From contig VAXO01000036.1 in the NCBI GenBank assembly GCA_005888435.1, forward strand, positions 1 to 55,483: a stretch of 55,483 bases of DNA, in the 5' to 3' direction. The notes under the pieces were generated by a model that was not told where the DNA came from, ran no database searches, and was given only the letters and a program-made list of their open reading frames with translations. Position 1 is the stretch's first letter. Each line of letters opens with the position of its first letter. Origin of the DNA: Actinomycetota bacterium. GTDB taxonomy: Bacteria > Actinomycetota > Thermoleophilia > Gaiellales > Gaiellaceae. Below, one piece after another: positions 16,928-24,466 of this stretch. The position numbers and the translations under genes are program-made.

Positions 16928-17923
16928 ATGGACGAGCCGCACGAGGACTCGTGGGAGTCGCTCGGCTGGGAGGCAGCATGGGCCCAGCAGGACGACCTCG
17001 GCCGCGACCAGGTTCAGCAGCTCGCCCGACGCCTCGCGGCGCAGCGTGAACGGCAGCGCACCGAGGACCTCGTCCAGCTCGAGGACATGAAGCGAGCCCT
17101 CCGGGAGCGCGCAGCCGACGTTGCCAGGCGCGAGCTCGAGGTCGAGCGCCGCACCCGCGAGCTCGAGGAGCCCGAAGCCCCGCGCCGTACGCTTCGTTTC
17201 CGCCGCGCGGAGAAGCCTGCGGTCGACGAGGACCGCGCCTACGCAGAGGAACTGATTTCCCGCCGCGAAGCGGAGGTCGACGAACGGGCGCAGGCGGTCG
17301 AAACGCGCGAGCGCGAGCTCGCGGAGCGAGAGACAGCGCTGCTCGGGCGTCAGCTCGAGCTCGAGGAAGCCGAGCCCGCGCTCGCCGAGCGTGAGCGCCG
17401 GGTGGCGGAGCTGGAGCCAAAGCTCGAAGGGCTCGACGCGCGGGAGCAGGACATCGCGCAGCGGGCGGGCGTGCTCGAGGGGGCGGAGCGCGAGCTCGCC
17501 GCAGCGCAGGAAGCGGTCGCCGTGGAGCAGCGGGAGCTCGCCGCGGCGCGGGAAGCGGTCGCCGTGGAGCGGCGGGAGCTCGACGAGCGTGCGCGGGCGC
17601 TCGCCCGGCGCGAAGACGAGCTGGACACCCTCGCCCGGCGCGCGACCGTGACCGAGGAACAGAGCACCGAGAACGAGCGGCGCGTCGCAGAGCGCGAGGC
17701 GGAGCTGACCGCGCGCGAGCAGGAGCTCAGGGGACGGGAGGCGGAAGTGCTACGCCTGCAGACGGGCCTCGCGGCACAGCAGGAGAGCGTCCGCAGACGC
17801 GAACGCTCGATCGAGGACGCGGAGCGCGCGCTCGCGCGCGAGACGGTCGCGCCGGCGACGGGGCACGTCAGCTTCAGTGAGGGCCTGGAAGCCCTGACGG
17901 GCTGGCGCCCGCGCCGCGACTAA
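16928..17923 (+). CDS. Long coiled-coil protein of unknown function
   Basis: A 331-residue, Glu/Arg/Ala-rich protein that is almost entirely predicted coiled coil (residues about 30-310) with no enzyme motif. A 42-bp tandem duplication encodes ELAAAQEAVAVEQR / ELAAAREAVAVERR, exactly two heptads each. The C-terminal TGHVSFSEGLEALTGWRPRR is non-coiled and may be a docking tail. A TACCCT -10 element ends 6 bases before the ATG, so the mRNA may be leaderless. The 3' end overlaps the convergent GGDEF/HD-GYP gene by 50 bp. Confidence 0.85.
   Translation: MDEPHEDSWESLGWEAAWAQQDDLGRDQVQQLARRLAAQRERQRTEDLVQLEDMKRALRERAADVARRELEVERRTRELEEPEAPRRTLRFRRAEKPAVDEDRAYAEELISRREAEVDERAQAVETRERELAERETALLGRQLELEEAEPALAERERRVAELEPKLEGLDAREQDIAQRAGVLEGAERELAAAQEAVAVEQRELAAAREAVAVERRELDERARALARREDELDTLARRATVTEEQSTENERRVAEREAELTAREQELRGREAEVLRLQTGLAAQQESVRRRERSIEDAERALARETVAPATGHVSFSEGLEALTGWRPRRD
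17492..17575 (+). repeat. Two tandem 42-bp direct repeats in the coiled-coil gene
   Basis: Units 17492-17533 and 17534-17575 differ at only a few bases and both begin GAGCTCGCCGC; a third GAGCTC follows at 17576. Each unit is 14 codons, i.e. two heptads, so unit gain or loss would keep the coiled-coil register. Confidence 0.85.
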
Positions 17924-20516
17924 CGAGCACCCGCGCGCAGACCTCGACCACCCGCGGGTCGAACTGCGTCCCGGCGGCCTCGTGCAGGCGGCGCAAGGCC
18001 TCGCCGGCGTTCAGCCGCTTTCGGTACGGACGGTCGGTCGTCATCGCGTGGTACGCGTCGCAGACGAAGATGATCCGCGACTCGACCGGGATGTCGTCGC
18101 CCGCGAGCCGGTCGGGATAGCCCGCGCCGTCATAGCGCTCGTGGCAATGCCGCACGATCGGCCGCACCTCTTCGAGCCGGTCGATCGGCGCGATGATCTT
18201 CTCGCCGAGCTCCGGATGGGTCTCGACGATCCCGCGCTCCTCGGCCGTGAGCGGCCCGGGCTTCGAGAGGATCGTCTCGGGGATGCCGATCTTTCCGATG
18301 TCGTGGAAGAGCGCGCCGAGCTCGAGCCGCTTCAGCGACACGCCTTCGAGACCGAGCTCCTGACCGACCTTGAGCGCGAGGTCGGTGATCCAGCGCGCGT
18401 GTGAGGACGTGTACTCGTCGTTCGCCTCGAGCGCGTTCGCGAGCGCCTCGACCGTCTCGAGGAACGTCCGCTCCAGCGTGTCGAAGCTGCCGGCGTTGGT
18501 GAGCGCGAGCTTCGACTGATGCGCAATGCCTGCAAGCAGACGGAGCTGCCGATCGCCGAACTCCGCACCGTCCGGCAGCGCGATCGCGATGGCGCCGAGA
18601 CGGCCGCCGTCGAGGGCCAGCGGTGCGATCGCCGCGTCGCCGGCGACGAACGGCTCGTCGGCCAGCTCGTGCGGAAACCGCTGGCGCGAGAGGCGCTCGC
18701 GCTCGAGCTCCGAGTAGCCGTGAGTCGCGCGGAGCTCGATCTTGCCGCAGGCCGTGCCCTGGTACCAGACAGATGCCCGGTGTGAACCGAGCGTGTGAGC
18801 CGACAGCTCGACGATCCGGTCGACGACCGCGTCCATCCCGTCGGCGCTCGACAGCTGGCGGCTGAACTCGAGCAGCGCGGTCGCACGCTCGGCCTCCCGG
18901 CGCGCGGCCTCGTAGAGGCCGGCGTTCTCGAGTGCGACGGCCGCATGCCCGGCGAGCACCTCGAGCAGGCGCACGTCGGCCTCGTCGAACTGGTTCAGGC
19001 CGAGCTTCGAGATGACGATCACGCCGACGACACGTGTCCCGAACGTCAGCGGCACGACGACCTGCGACTCGTCGATCGAGTCGGTACCCGGCAGAATGCG
19101 GGCGAACTCGCAGTTCGCGGCGTCGCCGATCAGCAGCGACTCGCCGGTCTGCGCGACGCGGCCGGTGATGCCCTCCCCCACCTTGCACGCGAGGATCTCC
19201 ATCGGTTCCCGGGTTTCGCTCGTGAACCGCCCGACGAACGCGATCGGCCGGACGTCGTAGCCCTCGACGAGCGACACGCGACAGTTGTGGTAGTCGATCA
19301 GCGCGCGCAGCTCCGTCGCGATCACGGTGCCGATCTGCTTCACGTCGTTGAGGCGGTTGAGCTTGCCGCCCAGGCTCTGCAGCATCTTCATGTGCGCGAC
19401 GGAGCGGACGTCGCGCGCGGACGGCACCGGCTCGCCGGCCGGTCGCTCCATCGTGCTCTCCTCATAGAGGACGATCTGGTTCTTCCCGCGTGCCTTCGCG
19501 CTCATCATCGCCGCCTCGGCGCAGGCGATCAGCTCGCGCGGGTTCATCGCATGCTCGGGGCCGCGCGCGAGCCCGACGGAGATGGTGATGCGACCGGCGG
19601 GATCGAAGTCGGTCGACTCGACGCGGCCCACCACGCGGTGGGCGAGCTGCTCGGCGTGCTGAGCCGAGCGCGACGCGATCACGATGGCGAACTCCTCTCC
19701 ACCGAGCCGGTAGACGGCGTCGGAGGAACGAACGGAGTCCTTCAGCGTCTCTGCGAGCCCGCGCAGGATCTCGTCGCCCGCGCCGTGGCCGTAGATGTCG
19801 TTGACGCGCTTGAAGTCGTCGATGTCGAGCATCAGTACCGAGACGGCCTCGTGCGCGCGGCTCGCGTGCGCGAGGGCCTCGCGCAGCCGCTCGTGGAACG
19901 CCCGGTGGTTGTACAGCCCGGTCAGCGAGTCCGTCATCGCCTGCTGCTCGAGGCGCACGCGGATCTGGGCGTTGTCGAGCGCCAGCGCGGCCGCGTCCCC
20001 GAAGCGCTTCGCCAGCTCGAACTCGTCGTCGTCGAACGACGCGTCCTCACCGAGCCGGTAGATGTTGAGCGCGCCCTTGACGGAGTCGCGCGCGATCAGA
20101 GGAATCGTGACCATCGCCTCCGGCTCGTTCTCGGGCGTACCGGGGACCGTGGCGACGCGCGGGTCGAGGTGCGCCTGGTTGACCCGCGCGGCCTTACGGT
20201 GCTCCACGCCCCAGCCGGTCAGGCCGACGCCGAAGGGGCACTTGTCCGCGAGGATCTTGTCTGCCCACTTGTCGCGCGCCCAGACGGGAATGAGCATGCG
20301 TCGCGGCTCGTCGGCCTCGTAGATCGTCAGCGAGTCGTGCGGGACGAGGTCGGCCAGCGCGTCGGCGATGCGGTCGAGGAGGGCGTCGAGGCTCTGCTCG
20401 CCGAGGACGTCGTGGAAGACGTCGGCGAGACGGCGGTACGACTCGACGAGCGCCTCGTGCGAGCGCGTCTCTTCGGGCCCCGGAATGAGCCGGAGTGGCA
20501 GGGCGTGGTCGCTCAT
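17874..20516 (-). CDS. Bifunctional c-di-GMP enzyme: GAF-GGDEF-GAF-GAF-HD-GYP
   Basis: An 880-residue cytoplasmic protein. Residues about 40-185 are a GAF domain; 190-355 a GGDEF domain with intact active site GGEEF (272-276) and an I-site RSSD (263-266) for product inhibition. About 380-555 and 560-690 are two more GAF-like domains; 700-875 is an HD-GYP phosphodiesterase with LFHDIGKIGIP and HCHERYDGAGYPD. Both catalytic sites look complete, so it could make and degrade c-di-GMP under GAF control. The ATG at 20516 (MSDHALPLRL) is preferred over upstream in-frame codons, which overlap structured leader sequence. No membrane segment is seen. Confidence 0.92.
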   Translation of the reverse strand: MSDHALPLRLIPGPEETRSHEALVESYRRLADVFHDVLGEQSLDALLDRIADALADLVPHDSLTIYEADEPRRMLIPVWARDKWADKILADKCPFGVGLTGWGVEHRKAARVNQAHLDPRVATVPGTPENEPEAMVTIPLIARDSVKGALNIYRLGEDASFDDDEFELAKRFGDAAALALDNAQIRVRLEQQAMTDSLTGLYNHRAFHERLREALAHASRAHEAVSVLMLDIDDFKRVNDIYGHGAGDEILRGLAETLKDSVRSSDAVYRLGGEEFAIVIASRSAQHAEQLAHRVVGRVESTDFDPAGRITISVGLARGPEHAMNPRELIACAEAAMMSAKARGKNQIVLYEESTMERPAGEPVPSARDVRSVAHMKMLQSLGGKLNRLNDVKQIGTVIATELRALIDYHNCRVSLVEGYDVRPIAFVGRFTSETREPMEILACKVGEGITGRVAQTGESLLIGDAANCEFARILPGTDSIDESQVVVPLTFGTRVVGVIVISKLGLNQFDEADVRLLEVLAGHAAVALENAGLYEAARREAERATALLEFSRQLSSADGMDAVVDRIVELSAHTLGSHRASVWYQGTACGKIELRATHGYSELERERLSRQRFPHELADEPFVAGDAAIAPLALDGGRLGAIAIALPDGAEFGDRQLRLLAGIAHQSKLALTNAGSFDTLERTFLETVEALANALEANDEYTSSHARWITDLALKVGQELGLEGVSLKRLELGALFHDIGKIGIPETILSKPGPLTAEERGIVETHPELGEKIIAPIDRLEEVRPIVRHCHERYDGAGYPDRLAGDDIPVESRIIFVCDAYHAMTTDRPYRKRLNAGEALRRLHEAAGTQFDPRVVEVCARVLVSRGAGASPSGLPGPH

Positions 20517-20564
20517 CGCCCGAGCTCGTTTGGTTGGTGCAGCCGCAGGATGGCCCCCTTGTCG

Positions 20565-20620
20565 AAACCGTCCCACAGCTTCGCTGTGTCCCGGTTTGAA
20601 GGAATCCCCCGCTTGGGGGA
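20565..20620 (-). promoter_or_regulatory. Structured leader upstream of the GGDEF/HD-GYP gene (two hairpins)
   Basis: Read toward the gene, 20620-20605 forms TCCCCC-AAGC-GGGGGA (6 bp). Then 20597-20565 forms a nested hairpin: AAACCG / CGGTTT outer stem, a symmetric GGA/GGA internal loop, and CACAGC-GAA-GCTGTG inner stem. The start codon lies about 50 nt further on. The perfect pairing in an intergenic region suggests a functional RNA or DNA element. It does not carry the conserved core of the known c-di-GMP-I riboswitch. Confidence 0.5.
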
Positions 20621-20662
20621 CTGAGTGGTTGCGCTCCTCGGGGGTCTGGGGATACACGGGAG

Positions 20663-21271
20663 GTGACCGCCGCCGAGTTCCTGCCCGAGCGGCTGACGCT
20701 GCCGGCGCTACGCGAGGCGGCGGCTGGCTGCCGCGGCTGCCACCTCTGGCAGGTCGGCACCCAGACGGTCTTCGGCGAAGGCGCCGCCGGCGCGAGCGCG
20801 GTCTTCGTGGGCGAACAGCCGGGCGATCAGGAGGACCGCGCCGGCAAGCCGTTCGTGGGCCCGGCGGGCCGGGTCTTCGACGAGGCGCTCGAGGCGGCCG
20901 GAATCGACCGCACGAGCGTCTATGTGACGAACGCCGTCAAGCATTTCAAGTGGCAGGCGCGCGGCAAGCGCCGGATCCACCAGAAGCCCAACTGGACCGA
21001 GATGACGGCCTGCCGGCCCTGGCTCGAGGCGGAGCTCGAGGTGGTGAAGCCGCGCGTCCTCGTCCTGCTCGGCGCGACGGCAGCCCAGTCGCTGCTCGGC
21101 CGCCAATTCCGCGTCACCCAGCATCGCGGCGAGTTGCTCGACGCGGACCTCGCGGACGCCGTGACGGCGACGGTGCATCCGTCATCGATCCTGCGCGGCG
21201 AGCCGTCGGACCGAGAGGCGAATTTCGCCGCCTTCGTCGACGACCTCCGCGTCGTCGCGGGTTTGCTCTAA
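20663..21271 (+). CDS. udgX: UdgX-type uracil-DNA glycosylase
   Basis: A 202-residue UDG-superfamily protein. Motif A reads GEQPGDQED (residues 50-58), as in UdgX, rather than the GEAPG of family 4. The diagnostic insertion loop GKRRIHQKP is at 101-109, with His106 in the place of the nucleophilic His109 of Mycobacterium smegmatis UdgX. Motif B is HPSSIL at 172-177. Cys23, Cys26 and Cys117 are candidate 4Fe-4S ligands; I cannot assign the fourth. UdgX excises uracil and stays covalently bound to the abasic site, a suicidal repair reaction. GTG start; divergent from the c-di-GMP enzyme. Confidence 0.92.
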   Translation: MTAAEFLPERLTLPALREAAAGCRGCHLWQVGTQTVFGEGAAGASAVFVGEQPGDQEDRAGKPFVGPAGRVFDEALEAAGIDRTSVYVTNAVKHFKWQARGKRRIHQKPNWTEMTACRPWLEAELEVVKPRVLVLLGATAAQSLLGRQFRVTQHRGELLDADLADAVTATVHPSSILRGEPSDREANFAAFVDDLRVVAGLL

Positions 21272-21465
21272 GCCGGGGTCTCAGACTCCTCGGACGCCTG
21301 GGCTCCTTCGGCCTCACGCGCACGCTGCGCGAGATCGCCGCTCATGTCCTCGGGGTCGTTGTCGGTCTCCTCCCAGGACGGATGCGGCTGCGGCGCGGCG
21401 AACCAATCGCGCAAGGCGTACGCCACCGCCGCCGCGAGCGCGAATCCCAGCAGTAGTCGCTTCAT
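21268..21465 (-). CDS. Small single-pass membrane/secreted acidic protein
   Basis: A 65-residue protein: one N-terminal hydrophobic helix (MKRLLLGFALAAAVAYALRD) followed by an acidic, probably disordered tail (EETDNDPEDMSGDLAQRARE). The ATG at 21465 has an excellent GGAGGACCG ribosome binding site, but that site is buried in a perfect 8-bp hairpin. Its stop overlaps the udgX stop. No family is recognised. Confidence 0.7.
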   Translation of the reverse strand: MKRLLLGFALAAAVAYALRDWFAAPQPHPSWEETDNDPEDMSGDLAQRAREAEGAQASEESETPA

Positions 21466-21466
21466 C

Positions 21467-21488
21467 GGTCCTCCTCGTCGGGAGGACC
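21467..21488 (-). promoter_or_regulatory. Hairpin masking the ribosome binding site of the 65-aa protein
   Basis: In the minus-strand RNA, GGTCCTCC (21488-21481) pairs perfectly with GGAGGACC (21474-21467) across a 6-nt loop. The second arm is the Shine-Dalgarno, 1 nt before the ATG at 21465. It may also act as an intrinsic-type terminator for the gene ending at 21501, although no T run follows. Confidence 0.6.
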
Positions 21489-21500
21489 TACCCTACGCCC

Positions 21501-21812
21501 CTAGTCGCCCCAGTCGAAATCGCGGCTCTTGCCCCAGAGGCTCCCCTCGTCGGCGTGCGGAACGACTTCGTCGGCGGTGTCCTCGCCGGGCCAGGCGAGC
21601 ACGGTCGTAGCTACGACTGCCGGCTCCTCGCCGTCCATCGTCTCCTCGAGGCGGGCCTGCTCCTCGGTCTTGAACAGCGGGTGGTTGTCGAACGGATCGG
21701 AGTTCTTGTACTGCGTCAGCGGCATCGCGTCGTCGAGCCGCGAATTTCGTTGCTTCAAATCCAGGTGATCTTGGATCACCTTCGCGAACAGGGAAGGGGT
21801 CTCCACCGTCAT
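21501..21812 (-). CDS. Hypothetical acidic protein, 103 aa
   Basis: A soluble protein with the N-terminus MTVETPSLFAKVIQDHLDLK followed by RNSRLDDAMPLTQYKNSDPF and a strongly acidic C-terminus ending GKSRDFDWGD. ATG at 21812 is supported by an AGGAGA ribosome binding site. The frame is open further upstream, but those codons run antisense through the GGDEF gene region and give Arg/Ser-rich nonsense. I do not recognise a family. Confidence 0.75.
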   Translation of the reverse strand: MTVETPSLFAKVIQDHLDLKQRNSRLDDAMPLTQYKNSDPFDNHPLFKTEEQARLEETMDGEEPAVVATTVLAWPGEDTADEVVPHADEGSLWGKSRDFDWGD

Positions 21813-21903
21813 AGGGTCTCCTGAGCTTGGGGGCGGGGGCGAGTTGCTGCCGCGGGAGTGTAGCCCCTCTCCGGGCTTTTCCACGCAAGGAGGATACGGG
21901 AGC

Positions 21904-23676
21904 CTACGGATGCGCCACGGGCTCCGCGTCCGTCTCGACCCGGTTCTTCCCGTTTCGCTTCGCCTCGTAGAGGGCCGCGTCGGCGGCCGAGAAGAGCTCG
22001 GCGGCCGTGGACGCAGGCGGCGTCGCGGCGACGCCGAAGCTGGCGGTGACCGGGATCGGAGAGCCGTCGGCCGAGAGGACGATGCGGCCCGCCAGGGCGA
22101 TCCGAACCCGCTCGGCGACTTGCGCCCCGCCGGCCAGGTCGGTGCCCGGGAGGATGAGCATGAACTCCTCCCCACCCCAGCGCCCGGCGAGGTCGACGTC
22201 GCGGACCGACTCCTGCAGGAGCTGGGCGAATTCCCGCAGCACGGCGTCCCCCGAGGGGTGGCCGTAGCGGTCGTTGACGTCCTTGAACCAGTCGAGGTCG
22301 GTGACGACGACGGCCAGAGGGCCGCCGAAGCGCTCGAGGCGTGCGAGCTCGGAGGCCAGCGTGTCCTCGCACTGCCGCCGGTTCGCAAGGCCGGTGAGAC
22401 CGTCGACGAGCGCCTGGCGCTCGACGATCCGGTGCAGACGCGCGTTCTCGAGCGCGACGACCGCATGCGACGCGAGCGAGACCGCGGTCATCCGGTCCTC
22501 GTCCTCGAAGTGGTCGCCGAACAGCAGGAGGGAGCCGAACGTCACGTCGCCCGCGGAGAGCGGAACCTCGATCTTGTCCCCCCCTTCGCCGGGCTTGCCG
22601 GCCTGGATCAGCTCGCCGCTGGACGAGATGATCACGCCTCCCTTCGCACTCGTCGCCTCGACCGCCGCCTCGACGATCAGGCGCATCAGCTGGTCCGCGT
22701 CGTGGGTGGCGCCTAGCGCCTCTCCGAACCGGGCGATGACGTCGCGCAGCCGGCCCCGCTGGCGCTCGAGCTCGGCGAGGCGGGTCTGGAGCTGCGCGGC
22801 CATCTCGTTGAACGTCCGGCCGAGGAGCGCGAACTCGTCACGGCCCTGCACCGGGACCCGCTGCTCGAGGTCACCGCGCGAGATCGCGCGCGTGGCGTCG
22901 ACGAGGCGGCGCAGGGTGCGCACGATCGCGCGGCCTTCGATGTACGCGACGATCGCGACGAGCAGCATGCACGCGAAGAGACCGGCGAGCAGCCGCTGCA
23001 TCGCGGCGTGGTTCGCGGCGTCGATGCGAGTCTGCGGGCTGATCACGCCGATCGTCCCCGACGGCATGTTGTCCAGCGTCTCGGCGACGAGCGTGCGGTA
23101 GCGCGTGCTCGAGAACGTCAACGTGTGCGTTCTGCCGGGCAGCGCGTCGATACGGCTGCCGAGCGTGTCGGCCGGACCTGCGACGACGCGCCGGTCCTCG
23201 ATCAGGATGACGTGCTCGTCCGCGTCGAGCCCGGAACGCCCCTCCAGACGGCTGACGAGGCTCTGGTCGAGCGGCACGGCGGCGATCACCGCGCCGCGCG
23301 TTCCGCGCTCGCCGACGACGGCGACCTGACGGGTAGCGGCGGTCGCATCGACGCGGCCGACCTGGAAGCCGTTGCCCGCCTCGACGCTGAGATTGGGGTG
23401 CCCCTTCAGCAGGCGCTGGATCGCGCCGCGGTCGTGCCGGATCAGGGCGCGCTGGAATGCGAGGTTGCGGGCGAGCTGGGCGGCGTCCGCGTCGGCGGCG
23501 ACGAGCTCGTCCTGGTAGGTGGCGAGGTCTGCGCGAAGGCCGGCTTGCAGCCGCGCGTCCACGCGCCGCGTCTCGCTGCGGGCGGCGACGGTCGAGAAGC
23601 CCCAGAACGCGGCCGCCAGCGGCAGCAGCGAGAGCAGCAGGAAATACGCAACGAGCTTGACCTTGAAACTAGCCAC
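21904..23676 (-). CDS. Membrane diguanylate cyclase: sensor-HAMP-GAF-GGDEF
   Basis: A 590-residue protein. It has TM1 at about 8-28 (LVAYFLLLSLLPLAAAFWGF), an extracytoplasmic sensor of CACHE-like size (about 30-210), TM2 at about 215-240 (LLAGLFACMLLVAIVAYIEG), HAMP about 240-300, a GAF-like domain about 310-420 and a GGDEF domain about 425-585. The active site reads WGGEEF and the inhibitory I-site RDVD precedes it by five residues. It should make c-di-GMP in response to an external signal. GTG start with a GAGGGGAAG ribosome binding site. It is divergent from the His/Gly-rich secreted protein. Confidence 0.9.
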   Translation of the reverse strand: MASFKVKLVAYFLLLSLLPLAAAFWGFSTVAARSETRRVDARLQAGLRADLATYQDELVAADADAAQLARNLAFQRALIRHDRGAIQRLLKGHPNLSVEAGNGFQVGRVDATAATRQVAVVGERGTRGAVIAAVPLDQSLVSRLEGRSGLDADEHVILIEDRRVVAGPADTLGSRIDALPGRTHTLTFSSTRYRTLVAETLDNMPSGTIGVISPQTRIDAANHAAMQRLLAGLFACMLLVAIVAYIEGRAIVRTLRRLVDATRAISRGDLEQRVPVQGRDEFALLGRTFNEMAAQLQTRLAELERQRGRLRDVIARFGEALGATHDADQLMRLIVEAAVEATSAKGGVIISSSGELIQAGKPGEGGDKIEVPLSAGDVTFGSLLLFGDHFEDEDRMTAVSLASHAVVALENARLHRIVERQALVDGLTGLANRRQCEDTLASELARLERFGGPLAVVVTDLDWFKDVNDRYGHPSGDAVLREFAQLLQESVRDVDLAGRWGGEEFMLILPGTDLAGGAQVAERVRIALAGRIVLSADGSPIPVTASFGVAATPPASTAAELFSAADAALYEAKRNGKNRVETDAEPVAHP

Positions 23677-23751
23677 AACTTCCCCTCAAGTCCGACTCCC
23701 CGATGCCGATGGAATCCCTTGATCGAGGTATCGACAGTTGGGGGGAAGAAC

Positions 23752-24255
23752 ATGAGGGAAACTTGCGCGCGCGGCCTGGCCGCTGCGCTGATGACCGGGG
23801 CGATCGTGACCGTGGTGGGCATGGCGGCTCTGGTCAAGGCACCGACCGAGGCCGGCGCGCCGATGTCGGCTCCGCCGTCAGCGCTCCAGCGCTCCGTCCG
23901 CCTGACGCCGCAGCCGGCGCGGAGCCTCCACAGGAACGTGGCGGGGCTCGTGACGAGGCGCACGATCCACGTCCACACGCGGCCGGAGGCCCTCAGCAGC
24001 CGGAGCCTGGCCGTCGTCCGCCGGCACCCGGCCCGACGGCGCCCAGCCCGGCAGCGGCAGCTCGCCGCGACGACGCCCGCGCCGACAGCACAGCCCGAGG
24101 CTGCGCCGACGGACGCGGGCGCAGCGCCTGAGCCGCCGGCTGCGCCGCCCGCGGCTCCAGCGGCCCCGACCGATCAGGCCGACGAGCAGGACGACGGCCC
24201 GGGCCACGGCCACGGTCGCGGACATGCGTACGGCCACGACAAGCAGGACGACTAG
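23752..24255 (+). CDS. Exported Pro/Ala-rich protein with His/Gly-rich tail
   Basis: A 167-residue protein. The hydrophobic N-terminus (LAAALMTGAIVTVVGMAALV) is a signal peptide or membrane anchor. A basic region follows (LQRSVRLTPQPARSLHRNVA), then an Ala/Pro low-complexity stretch (PEPPAAPPAAPAAPTDQADE), and finally GPGHGHGRGHAYGHDKQDD, whose five His suggest metal binding. The ATG at 23752 follows GGGGGGAAG. No family is recognised; it lies divergent to a membrane diguanylate cyclase. Confidence 0.72.
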   Translation: MRETCARGLAAALMTGAIVTVVGMAALVKAPTEAGAPMSAPPSALQRSVRLTPQPARSLHRNVAGLVTRRTIHVHTRPEALSSRSLAVVRRHPARRRPARQRQLAATTPAPTAQPEAAPTDAGAAPEPPAAPPAAPAAPTDQADEQDDGPGHGHGRGHAYGHDKQDD

Positions 24256-24264
24256 GATGCGCGC

Positions 24265-24459
24265 GTGCCGCGCCTCAAGCCCAAAGTCGGCCCCCTCGGC
24301 CTTGCGCTCACGGCGTGGGACATCTGGCGCCGTCTGCCGCCGCGCCAGCGCAAGCAGATCCTGAACATCGCACGCAAGCACGGACCGCGAGTGGCGGCAC
24401 GCGTGCTGCGGGCGGCTCAGACCGCGCGCGCCGCGCGCGCAGCGAACCGGCGCCGCTAG
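24265..24459 (+). CDS. Small very basic protein, 64 aa
   Basis: A 64-residue, Arg/Lys-rich, mostly helical protein (GTG start; KVGPLGLALTAWDIWRRLPP then RQRKQILNIARKHGPRVAAR). Positive charge and amphipathic helices suggest binding to nucleic acid or membrane surface, but no family is recognised. It lies 9 bp after the His/Gly-rich gene, so the two may be co-transcribed. It is convergent with the odhA gene. Confidence 0.6.
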   Translation: MPRLKPKVGPLGLALTAWDIWRRLPPRQRKQILNIARKHGPRVAARVLRAAQTARAARAANRRR

Positions 24460-24466
24460 CGCGGCC

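Noticed and set aside
20517-20657. N-terminal extension of the GGDEF/HD-GYP protein from an upstream start at 20657
   Set aside because: The extra residues are unlike any domain, are encoded by the paired hairpins, and the ATG at 20516 fits the GAF-domain proteins better.
20517-20662. c-di-GMP-I (GEMM) riboswitch before the GGDEF/HD-GYP gene
   Set aside because: There is an AAACC...GGGACG resemblance, but the conserved GACGCAAAGC core and second helix are missing, and the region instead forms a fully paired hairpin. Kept only as an unclassified leader.
23008-23751. Upstream extension of the His/Gly-rich protein
   Set aside because: It is antisense to the membrane cyclase; the ATG at 23752 has a strong ribosome binding site and starts a signal peptide.
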